56,750 nucleotides of DNA from JANRLJ01 sp034437895. Its GTDB lineage: Bacteria > Chloroflexota > Anaerolineae > Aggregatilineales > Phototrophicaceae. This document shows positions 51,501 to 56,750 of the stretch, piece by piece. The notes below the pieces were generated by a model, which did not search any database, had not been told where the DNA came from, and saw only the letters and a list, made by a program, of their open reading frames with translations. The number at the start of each line of letters is the position of its first letter. The stretch's first letter is position 1. The stretch covers positions 1 through 56,750 of the forward strand of contig DAOTTO010000222.1 in NCBI GenBank assembly GCA_034437895.1, written 5' to 3'. Both the position numbers and the translations under genes were made by a program.

Positions 51501-51839
51501 CACAAAATAATCCGGCTCAGAGATGGTGACGATAGGCGGGAGAGAGGAGGGGGAAGGATCATATTGGGGCGCGTTGGGCGAAATGCTGACGACGACGGCA
51601 TTAAGGGCTGGAATTTCTTCGATGACCGTCCCGCCGATTGAGGCGATATAAGCGGCGCGTTCTTCGGTAGTAGCAGCAGGGGAAAACTGGATAATCGTTT
51701 GGTTCGATACTGCGGTGGTCGGTGATGTAGCGGGGTCTGTACCCTCGGCAAACAACGTGGCGGCAGAGGCCATCCAGATGAAGCCGATCATGAGCAATCC
51801 AACCCAAATAATAGGATGCTTCCTGAAAATATGGTTCAT
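45588..51839 (-). CDS. Giant secreted double protease: subtilisin (S8) plus astacin-like (M12A) with repeat domains
   Basis: A 2083-residue protein; ATG 51839 follows GGGGGA. Domains: signal peptide (about 5-31); inhibitor-like propeptide (45-90); S8 subtilase (about 120-355) with AVIDSGI (Asp 152), FGHGCAVAG (His 185), AAAGNTGG (Asn 277) and SGTSIAAP (Ser 338). After a linker, an astacin-type domain (about 455-655) has zinc motif HELGHAIGLVHEHQRPGRD (about 533-551) and Met-turn SVMHYG (about 587). Four PPC-like modules follow at about 660-1250, each with ND...A, SDPxxxC, T(V/I)WYxYT, VYTG and ACDD-type words. Then come six Fn3-like modules (1255-1900), a beta-sandwich at about 1910-2030 (AGPNYGSWAVEVDG) and a Pro/Thr-rich tail. 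No sortase signal. Both active sites look complete, so it is probably an extracellular protein degrader. Confidence 0.88.
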   Translation of the reverse strand: MNHIFRKHPIIWVGLLMIGFIWMASAATLFAEGTDPATSPTTAVSNQTIIQFSPAATTEERAAYIASIGGTVIEEIPALNAVVVSISPNAPQYDPSPSSLPPIVTISEPDYFVTALEEPMQSQQWALPVIGAPSAWESLPADSASVVVAVIDSGICADHPDLANRILAGYDFVEDDVVPQDTFGHGCAVAGVIAADGNNGIGIAGVAPNARIMPLRVLDGRGNGLYSDVAAAVVWAADHGAQIINLSLGGANQSLLLQNAIDYAIARNSIVIAAAGNTGGAVLYPAAYAPVIAVGSVDQNLERSSFSSYGPEIDVYAPGSDVLSTALDGGYTTRSGTSIAAPQVAGIAALEMAYGRDLTLNGGVIAFDGGSTPVPTTPTTGELPLMPMGARPPNIPDGYMIVYGDIQVPIDFFEVGGQFSHQGNLWPRSGPTEASPSLIPYAFDLTLDGGGQPNVSPLNQQRAIEAMAAWEAVANVDFIPRTDQDDFIFYRDTTNDVDGMGNSVAANNSPVGRVGGQQTLNMTSWGAKFVIVHELGHAIGLVHEHQRPGRDTFVTIVMGNVQAGQAGNFNLTADDESTNIGNYDFNSVMHYGQYAFSVCNAGAAPPPCTDGTGGTPDLRTVIVKPGFEAFQTTMGNLGGMTWLTDIDMNGINDIYAGIPTAPTNDVFSRADETGFTLGFPFILGLGAPQTANAMHYNASVSESDPTMSCAPGGNRNYAHTVWYHYRTPYSPSFNHTIQLTTVASTVDPNEPLPFDPVMAVYTGTEGALTQIACDDDSGPALGAQLSFNAVGGTDYYVMVAKAGFGALPSLPLIAGLTDTVINVVLDVVPVANDAIENAITIPNTIFPYTQQLDAYKTTVVPSDPNLSCTFTPRDFAHTIWYRYTAPLNQNVRFSADYDGQVLTFSGQLPVVAVFTGNPGSLTEVGCNDYGVSTTFGEPVYVDFAANEGTTYYIMVAQGDTDEIDSTRRLDVSLDIIAPSNDNFAQARVIPTTAMPQDFDQDIFRATVEGTDPAMPCGGARNNTVWYRYTPTANQRIRLDTSTSGYDSIIGVYTGSPGSFTEVACDDNGASGGIATIDMTANTAYHIMIAKFGTAVSFPRRLHLQVIKLPPANDNFDDAAEISALPGVFNAVQDVDLSTSPDSDPAITCLTPNDNYVNSIWYKYTPTVSRYVQLSTEGSAFDTAIGVYTGAANALTQIACDNNDGTLTSSVVGWNTTANTTYYIMLAKVGTTPVVGTASARFSINALVQNGPLNAITTKYGNPSYEWTDIPGARYYYLFLQATTGVQRINEVISDTLFCDGTICSVDPTQLPSILAENYRLPNGSYQWSVRGWNYDGPAEWVGFGNFTLTATPPGLVTIGAATNLNQLRPTLNWTLDVNANSATAFNIYVAPAANLGTGSMFLTNLTRLAACGSINGLNCSVQLNVDLLNATDYSFFVQSVNLAGALTNTGPYDNGYAGSGNFRTNFTIPNIPANLAVNYNQGLPSISWDDSPNAQSFNVYISPAANWGTQTHFQTYPRTTGVNGLCNGITCTLRNLHIVLANGAYNFAVNAVGSASPSVDGTYNNGYGVLENAALNLTAPLPPSAGLSPALGSNVTTGHQTFSWNTVAGAISYQLAVASNNTGQFIMRHEQWYWADAPDCTPHPGTCTISPDVYLTAGENIWNVRAYGPGGLSAYANAVTGITFNVTSNIPALVVLGAPAGMLPINNPTFSWTDQAGADWYQVAIGVEAPVFTLNHLEWYRAERGAGKLCNLGTCTLTIPGLALPNNVYVWNVQASSPQGIGPWNGAPYTTFTIAVPAPAAPTLLTPAADGIVYNTNRPVFTWQVTPNATSYTFELRNSDNNVVFITTQPESVVCNTITGICTGQLPNPVVYGVYSWKMQAIGQGGAGVFTPVRNFISLSINRTPMADPVLVQSDDSAITRSGAWASVASESALDSNYLASSATIGDTLTLNFTGTQADIIYVAGPNYGSWAVEVDGVIMLTINANTLELTFGQVATVGGLSAGQHTLRIIAAGGASIGIDAVIIDGQPLIGVAPIAIAPPTIEPVLPTPLPTLIPVPSATPEPAVVEPTPEATSAPETTETP

Positions 51840-52222
51840 CTTTTCCCCCAATTAGGCATTTTATATGATTTTAAAGTCAAAAAAATTAGTTATTACACTG
51901 GATAAAATGAGGTGCTATCGCCAGCACACACGCTATGAATGTCTAAAACTAAGAGATGAATAGATGATAGCACCAAATGAAAAGCACAAATTGTAAAAAT
52001 TTCGTTTTTACTGTTACAAAATCTAAACAATATGAATGAGGTGTTGTTAACGGAGGGGCTAAAATAATGGGTGCTGGCGGAAGCAAACATCGGTGCTTCC
52101 ATACATCCTCCCAATACCGCCACTCCTGTTGTTAACAAATCCCGACAAACCTCAACTTGCCATAAACAGCGTTCTCATTCAAACTGAGTCTGTTGATTGA
52201 CGTAATTAAAGGAAGATGACGT
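51840..52222. other. Divergent intergenic region with nested hairpin and direct repeat
   Basis: These 383 AT-rich bases separate the giant protease gene from a lipoprotein gene. TGTTGTTAAC occurs directly repeated at 52042-52051 and 52127-52136. Between them GGAAGCA/TGCTTCC (52079-52100) is nested in TGGCGG/CCGCCA (52075-52080 and 52117-52122) and GGAGG/CCTCC (52053-52057 and 52107-52111). I know no riboswitch of this form. Frames in this stretch lack ribosome-binding sites and look non-coding. Confidence 0.45.
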
Positions 52223-52828
52223 ATGCGTTACGCTCTGATTCTGATGCTGTTAAGCAGCCTATTTTTAGCCGCTTGTGGTGGGGGCGGTGATGACGCAACC
52301 CCTGTGCCGGATGCAGCGACTACGGCACCACAGCCAAATATTGAAGTATCTCCTGAAGTCAGTGACGCAACCCAGCAAGTTCTCACTGAAGTGACAGAAG
52401 TTCCGACGGCATTTTTGCCAGCGCCGGGTGTGTTGGCGGCAGCGCCTGTGACGGAAGAACCGACACCCGAAGATGGATCGCCCATCCAGCCCACCAGCGG
52501 TTTTGATACCGTCGTCTTGGCGCAGACGGGTGGGCCGAATAATATCACGCTGGTGATCGAGGTCTATAGCGATGGACGTGTTGTCACGAATGGAAGCGAA
52601 TCTACGGCCTCAGCGGATAAAATTGCCGCGCTCGGACAGGTGATTGATGAGATTAATTTCTTCAATGTACAAGGGACATTTTTAGGTGCGCCGGGGCGTG
52701 AAGACATTTATCGCTATCAGATCGCTGTGACACGCGGCGACCTTGCGCGGTCAATTCAGGCGCAGGAAGGCTTTTTGCCGCCGGAGATCGTCAATCTGAT
52801 TGCAGTAATTAGCGACCTAGCACAATAA
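52223..52828 (+). CDS. Putative lipoprotein
   Basis: A 201-residue protein with a lipoprotein signal (LILMLLSSLFLAACGGGG, lipidated Cys at about 18), an Ala/Pro/Thr/Glu-rich linker to about 90, and a C-terminal domain of about 110 residues. That domain contains NNITLVIEVYSDGRVVTNGS, IAALGQVIDEINFFNVQG and REDIYRYQIAVTRGDLARSIQAQEG. The D-G-R-V and YRYQIxV pattern resembles small secreted domains that follow a lipid anchor in Chloroflexota, but no named family is recognised. AAGGAAG lies six bases before the ATG. Confidence 0.68.
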   Translation: MRYALILMLLSSLFLAACGGGGDDATPVPDAATTAPQPNIEVSPEVSDATQQVLTEVTEVPTAFLPAPGVLAAAPVTEEPTPEDGSPIQPTSGFDTVVLAQTGGPNNITLVIEVYSDGRVVTNGSESTASADKIAALGQVIDEINFFNVQGTFLGAPGREDIYRYQIAVTRGDLARSIQAQEGFLPPEIVNLIAVISDLAQ

Positions 52829-52838
52829 ATGATTGTTT

Positions 52839-52860
52839 GGGGACGAAACTGGTTTCGTCC
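52839..52860. repeat. Short palindrome GGGGACGAAA-CTGG-TTTCGTCC
   Basis: Arms of eight bases with a tetraloop, ten bases after the lipoprotein stop. It is nearly the same sequence as the 14791-14816 palindrome (GGGGACGAA...TTCGTCC). Confidence 0.6.
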
Positions 52861-52954
52861 TGCATGGCCTTAATGCTAGGCAAGGGACGCAGAGATTTTT
52901 AGAAAAATTTCTCTGTGTCCTTTGGGAGTTTAGTGCATCAAAAGATTCATTGCC

Positions 52955-54124
52955 TCACCCGCGCAGCAACCGCACCACTGTTTCTGCCAGTACTGCCGTG
53001 CCGACAGGCATACACTTTTCATCAATATCGAAAATGGGGCTGTGATGCGGACGATTTACCGAGTCATATTGTGCGCCCAGCATAAACATTGCACCCGGTA
53101 CAAGCTGCGTCATGAAGGAAAAATCCTCTGCGCCCATTGACGGTGCGCCCGTCACAGTCGCAGTTTCCCCAATCATTTCCACCGATACTTGGCGGATGAG
53201 AGTGGCGACTTCGGCATGGTTAAAGAGGGCAGGATAGCCCTTCGTAATTGTCAGTTTGTAATCGCCGCCTAATGCGCGGACGAGGCTGAAGGCTTTTTCT
53301 AATTCCTCATGCAATTTACTGCGTACTTCCTCGCTGTAACTGCGAATCGTCCCGATCAATTGTACTTCGTCCGGGATAACGTTAGAAGCCGCGCCGCCGT
53401 GAATCGCGCCAATCGTGATAATGCGCGGCATAATCGGATCAATGCGGCGAGAAATAATTCCCTGAATAGCGTTGACGACCTGCGCCTGTAAGAAGATCGG
53501 GTCGATGCCTTGATGTGGGGATGCCCCATGACAGCCTTCCCCTAAAATCACCCCGACAAAATCATCCACCGCCGCGCCAACATACCCGCTGGCAATTTCG
53601 ACCTGTCCAGATGGGGCTTTGCTATCGACATGCAGCGCGATCACAGCATCAATCCCAGCCATCGCTTGATCTTCAATCATCCGTACCGCGCCACTTTTGG
53701 CCTCAGCATCCTGCATTTCTTCGCTCGGCTGAAATAACAACCTGATTTCACCCGCAGGTAAATCCGGCGTTTCATTGAGCAGCTTTGCGACACCGAGCAA
53801 AATCGCGGTGTGTGCATCATGCCCACAAGCGTGCATCACACCGGGAATCTTGGAGGCATACGGAACATCATTCGCTTCTTGAATCGGCAGCGCGTCCATA
53901 TCGGCCCGAATACCGATGACACGCCCGCCCCCCTCGCCTATGCGAGCGATTACGCCCGTCCTACCGACTCCGGACTGAACTTCGATCCCCATCGCCCGCA
54001 AATTATCAGCGACCAAGCCTGCTGTGCGCTGCTCTTGAAAGCCAAGTTCAGGATAACTATGAATCTCGCGCCTCCATGCGACGAGTTGATCTTGGAGTGC
54101 TTGCGCTTGTTCTAAGTACGACAT
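52955..54124 (-). CDS. M20 family amidohydrolase (M20D, hippurate/N-acyl-amino-acid hydrolase-like)
   Basis: A 389-residue metal-dependent amidohydrolase. The N-terminus WRREIHSYPELGFQEQRTA and VIGIRADMDALPIQE are typical of M20D. Metal ligands lie in MHACGHDAHTAILLG (Cys, His), LLFQPSEE (Glu pair), ALHVDS (His) and RPHHSPIFDID (His). The dimerisation domain covers about 180-295. Members cleave N-acyl amino acids, hippurate, indole-acetyl or peptide conjugates; the substrate here is unknown. It is cytosolic. AAGGA lies seven bases before the ATG. The gene is monocistronic in this window. Confidence 0.9.
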   Translation of the reverse strand: MSYLEQAQALQDQLVAWRREIHSYPELGFQEQRTAGLVADNLRAMGIEVQSGVGRTGVIARIGEGGGRVIGIRADMDALPIQEANDVPYASKIPGVMHACGHDAHTAILLGVAKLLNETPDLPAGEIRLLFQPSEEMQDAEAKSGAVRMIEDQAMAGIDAVIALHVDSKAPSGQVEIASGYVGAAVDDFVGVILGEGCHGASPHQGIDPIFLQAQVVNAIQGIISRRIDPIMPRIITIGAIHGGAASNVIPDEVQLIGTIRSYSEEVRSKLHEELEKAFSLVRALGGDYKLTITKGYPALFNHAEVATLIRQVSVEMIGETATVTGAPSMGAEDFSFMTQLVPGAMFMLGAQYDSVNRPHHSPIFDIDEKCMPVGTAVLAETVVRLLRG

Positions 54125-54276
54125 GATTTTTCCTTCATAAGAAGATACTATATTGCATAATTGGGTTACGTTGACACTTTGATTGTAGCTTGCGCCGCGG
54201 GATTTGAAAGAGCATTATCCCATTGAACTATAATCAGATTTTGTGTCTTCATGTTAGACCGCGCAAAATAATTGAA

Positions 54277-54305
54277 TTGACCCGCTCAAACCGATCTGGT
54301 ATCCT
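54277..54305 (+). promoter_or_regulatory. Candidate extended -10 promoter of the CDGSH gene
   Basis: TTGACC (54277-54282), 17-base spacer ending TGG, then TATCCT (54300-54305). The start would be near 54312, about 30 bases before an ATG at 54342 that carries a good Shine-Dalgarno. Confidence 0.5.
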
Positions 54306-54376
54306 CAAATGGACTATAGTCCGTTAAATAAAGGCTTGATAATGACGGAAAATATACAGGCAATGACCGGCGTTAT

Positions 54377-55000
54377 GTGGGAGAATCAGCGGATATTACC
54401 TATAACGTAAAACGCTGCATCCATGCTGCCTATTGTGTTACGCGCTTATCCGAAGTGTTTGATCAGCAAAAACGCCCGTGGATTAATCCCGATGGCGTAT
54501 CTGCTGAACAGATTGCCTTCGTGGTAGAACAATGTCCTTCCGGCGCGCTGCATTATGACCGGAAAGATGGAATCAAAGAAGTTGTTCCAGAGAAAAATAC
54601 GATCATCGTACGCCCTAATGGGCCACTGGAAATACGCGGCGACCTCGCTATCAACGGCGCAACTACCGCCCTCGAACAAGAAACGCGAGTAACACTTTGC
54701 AGATGCGGCGCGTCTAAAAATAAACCCTTCTGTGATAACAGCCATAAAGACTCCGCGTTTGAAGCGGTTGAAGTTGTCCCTATGAACCAAGAAAGTACCG
54801 TTCCAGCAGGCGGCAAATTAACGATTACCGCGCATGTCAACGGCTCACTGGAATTACAAGGGGCGGTAGAAATTCTCAACGCCAGCGGCGAAACACTCTT
54901 TAGAGGGCAGGAAGTTTGGCTGTGTCGCTGCGGTGGTTCGGGCAACAAGCCCTTCTGCGATGGAACCCATAAGCGCATCAATTTCGAGTCGGAATCTTAA
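54377..55000 (+). CDS. Fer4_19 plus two CDGSH iron-sulfur domain protein (N-terminus uncertain)
   Basis: A 207-residue protein. The first domain (about 1-70) is the divergent mono-cluster ferredoxin-like Fer4_19: RCIHAAYCVTRLSEVFDQQKRPWINPDG...VVEQCPSGALHY. Two CDGSH-type domains follow: LCRCGASKNKPFCDNSHK (about 107-124) and LCRCGGSGNKPFCDGTHK (about 180-197), each with the CxC...C...H ligands of a 2Fe-2S cluster. Probably an electron-transfer or sensor protein. The GTG at 54377 lacks a ribosome-binding site, whereas the ATG at 54342 has AAAGG seven bases upstream but is in another frame. The upstream bases in the CDGSH frame read DRRYVGESADITYN, as in relatives, so an indel near 54345-54375 is suspected. 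Confidence 0.78.
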   Translation: MGESADITYNVKRCIHAAYCVTRLSEVFDQQKRPWINPDGVSAEQIAFVVEQCPSGALHYDRKDGIKEVVPEKNTIIVRPNGPLEIRGDLAINGATTALEQETRVTLCRCGASKNKPFCDNSHKDSAFEAVEVVPMNQESTVPAGGKLTITAHVNGSLELQGAVEILNASGETLFRGQEVWLCRCGGSGNKPFCDGTHKRINFESES

Positions 55001-55032
55001 ACATGGTATTGGTTAAAGGGGTAACGTAAAAA

Positions 55033-55329
55033 ATGACAATTGATCCGAATCAGTTAGAAGTGAAGAACAACCCACAAGAAAACCGCTTCGAGGTGGTCAT
55101 TGATGGGAAAATGGCAATCGTGGAATACATGATTGCCGGAAACAATATGGTCTTCACACATACCGAAGTGCCGCCGGAATTTGAGGGAATGGGCGTTGGC
55201 GGCAAGATGGCGTATGTAGCTTTGGAATATGCCAAAGAACATGGTCACAAAGTTCAAGCCCTATGCCCATTTATCGCCTCTTATGTGCAAAAACATGAGG
55301 AATATCAATCAATCACTTGGGGTTATTAG
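55033..55329 (+). CDS. YjdJ-type small GNAT-family acetyltransferase
   Basis: A 98-residue minimal GNAT. ENRFEVVIDGKMAIVEYMIAGNNMVFTHTEVPPEFEGMGVGGKMAYVALEYAKEHGHKVQALCPF is the full YjdJ-type core, with the acetyl-CoA loop EGMGVGGK in place of Q/RxxGxG/A. Known relatives are small acetyltransferases of undefined substrate. AAAGGGG lies about ten bases before the ATG, 32 bases after the CDGSH stop, which suggests co-transcription. Confidence 0.82.
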   Translation: MTIDPNQLEVKNNPQENRFEVVIDGKMAIVEYMIAGNNMVFTHTEVPPEFEGMGVGGKMAYVALEYAKEHGHKVQALCPFIASYVQKHEEYQSITWGY

Positions 55330-55493
55330 TTTTTCAAGGGCTTAGAATGGATCGTCCACGCCCTTTCTCTTTTCCCATTTATACTCATCCTCTTCAACAA
55401 AATAATCAAAACTCGCGTAATTTGATCTATCCCATCATATTTTCCGAATACCTCAAAAGCGCAGGTTATTTACACACGCAAGGGAAAGGGCTT

Positions 55494-56705
55494 ATGAAAC
55501 TTTTGTCAAATTGGATAGGCGCAGGGCTGTTTGTTGCGTTGACCTCCATCACAGTGGCAGCAATCGCCCAAAATGGCGATTGTGCGGCATTGGTGGAAGC
55601 AGCTATCGCAGCCGCACAGGAGGCTTGCCAGGATGCAGCGGCAGGCGAAGTCTGTTACGGGAACGCTGGCGTGAGTGCAGAATCACGCCTGGATGCTGCG
55701 GATTTTGTTTTTGGTACAGCGGGTGACATTGTGAGTGCCGCCGATCTCGAAACGCTGACATCTACGGCCTTCGATGCTGAAGCGGAGCGTTGGGGCGTAA
55801 CGACGATTCGCATCAGCGCCGGATTACCAGAAGGGCAATTTGTCACGATGCTCATTTTTGGCGAGGTGGCTGTGCAAAATGCTGTCGCACCTGTCGATGG
55901 TGAGTCTGTTACGCTGGAATTGACCGCGCTGCAAAGCGCCAATGTTCGGGCGTATCCCTCTACAGAAGGCCGTGTCGTCGGGTCGCTCACAAATGGTCAG
56001 GTCGTTACCTCGGATGCACGGCTCGCAGATCAATCGTGGCTGCGGATCGCGTTAGAAGACGGCACAGTCGGATGGATATTTAAAGACCTTGTTTCCGGTG
56101 ATGCAGGCGCGGATGTGCTGGCGGTTGCCGATCCTGACGAACCGCTTTACAGCGCCATGCAAGCGTTTACTTTCAGCAGCGGACGCGATGATGCGCCTTG
56201 CGATGGAGCGCCTGAAAGCGGCATTTTGTTACAGACACCCGGCGATGCACGACGTGTGACAGTAAATGTTAATAATGTTGAGATTGAACTCGGCTCGACG
56301 GTTTATCTGCAAGCCGCAGCGGGTGAAGATTTGTTGATTGATGTATTGGAAGGGCAGGCTTCCGTCACAGCAGATGAACTCACAGTCTATGTTCCGGCAG
56401 GCGCTGGCGTTAATGTGCCGCTTGATGATGATCTTAACGCCGCCGATTCACCAGGGACGGTTTCAGCGTATGAGGATGAAGAATTCGGCAATCTTCCGCT
56501 GGAATTACTCAACGAGGTTATCGAAGTCGCCGATCCGTTTGTACCGCCGCCTCCACCTGCCGAACCGCCGCCACCAACCAATCCGCCGAGTGGGGTTGCA
56601 CCACCTCCACCGCCGCCAGACCAACAGACGGGACCACAACCTGTGCCGACTGTAGAACCACCTCCACCGCCGCCACCTCCACCACAAGGGACGGAAGAAC
56701 CGTAA
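55494..56705 (+). CDS. Secreted SH3b/FecR-like protein with Pro-rich tail
   Basis: A 403-residue secreted protein; ATG 55494 follows AAAGGG. A signal peptide (WIGAGLFVALTSITVAAIAQ) precedes an N-terminal Cys domain (CAALVEAAIAAAQEAC...EVCYGNAGV), which matches the paralogue at 14854-16173 in spacing. Between it and the FecR-like block lies an inserted SH3b domain (about 145-200): TALQSANVRAYPSTEGRVVGSLTNGQVV and WLRIALEDGTVGWIFKDLV. The FecR-like block follows (VNVNNVEIELGSTVYLQAAAGEDLLIDVLEG), then the shared ending YEDEEFGNLPLELLNEVIEV. The last 50 residues are almost pure Pro/Glu/Gln/Thr. SH3b domains bind peptidoglycan or peptides, so a cell-envelope role is likely. Confidence 0.78.
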   Translation: MKLLSNWIGAGLFVALTSITVAAIAQNGDCAALVEAAIAAAQEACQDAAAGEVCYGNAGVSAESRLDAADFVFGTAGDIVSAADLETLTSTAFDAEAERWGVTTIRISAGLPEGQFVTMLIFGEVAVQNAVAPVDGESVTLELTALQSANVRAYPSTEGRVVGSLTNGQVVTSDARLADQSWLRIALEDGTVGWIFKDLVSGDAGADVLAVADPDEPLYSAMQAFTFSSGRDDAPCDGAPESGILLQTPGDARRVTVNVNNVEIELGSTVYLQAAAGEDLLIDVLEGQASVTADELTVYVPAGAGVNVPLDDDLNAADSPGTVSAYEDEEFGNLPLELLNEVIEVADPFVPPPPPAEPPPPTNPPSGVAPPPPPPDQQTGPQPVPTVEPPPPPPPPPQGTEEP

Positions 56706-56750
56706 ATCGTTAACACATTTTGTGTGTTGGGAGGGCTTATCTAGTCCTCC

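Noticed and set aside
51893..52138. 81-codon minus-strand frame upstream of the giant protease
   Set aside because: No Shine-Dalgarno, low-complexity hydrophobic/Ser composition, and it crosses the nested hairpin region; judged non-coding.

Overview
The window looks like a chromosomal segment of a Chloroflexota bacterium, probably of the Anaerolineae lineage. This rests on gene content and style: paired GlsB-type membrane proteins, Uma2, DUF4058 and DUF433/DUF5615 genes, long secreted proteins with Thr/Pro-rich tails, lipoproteins with LAGC/LAAC lipoboxes, short dispersed palindromes, middling GC content, and frequent GTG/TTG starts behind clear Shine-Dalgarno sequences. No rRNA or CRISPR array is present. 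There is one tRNA gene, Ser(CGA).

Layout. 1-260: right end of an IS200/IS605-type element with a probable TnpB-associated omega RNA, abutting the 5' remnant of a uma2 gene. 299-8550: mostly minus-strand housekeeping genes (DUF1684, LOG, tRNA-Ser, tadA with an odd membrane protein, then rnd-corA-HAD phosphatase-App1), interrupted by two plus-strand GlsB paralogues. 8687-12260: a CNNM/CorC protein, a DUF433/PIN-like pair and lpdA. 12554-17959: secreted or lipid-anchored proteins of unknown role and a DUF4058 protein. 18111-20814: a membrane-anchored Fe-S oxidoreductase behind a second DUF433/PIN-like pair. 21011-25558: DinB, peroxiredoxin, deaminase, hisS with an apparent histidine leader-peptide attenuator, and a DUF4058 protein. 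25648-30209: an orphan acidic microprotein gene with its own promoter, a duplicated-module SPFH protein and a CHASE4-type sensor kinase. 30507-38376: malQ and two GH13 enzymes with a P450 between them, an intracellular alpha-glucan set. 38520-45523: split ThrE exporter, a DLH-fold protein without its nucleophile, GNAT, beta-lactamase-fold hydrolase, YqhA, HicBA and an M42 peptidase. 45588-56705: a giant secreted protein carrying both a subtilisin and an astacin domain, a lipoprotein, an M20 peptidase, a CDGSH protein with a suspicious N-terminus, a small GNAT, and an SH3b/FecR-like secreted protein paralogous to the one at 14854-16173.

The items most worth a second look are the S8+M12A double protease, the three-His leader peptide with mutually exclusive hairpins before hisS, the acidic microprotein gene, the omega RNA/uma2 junction, the membrane protein with a PD-(D/E)XK-like motif next to tadA, and two large C-rich palindromes whose outer arms differ in sequence but keep pairing.
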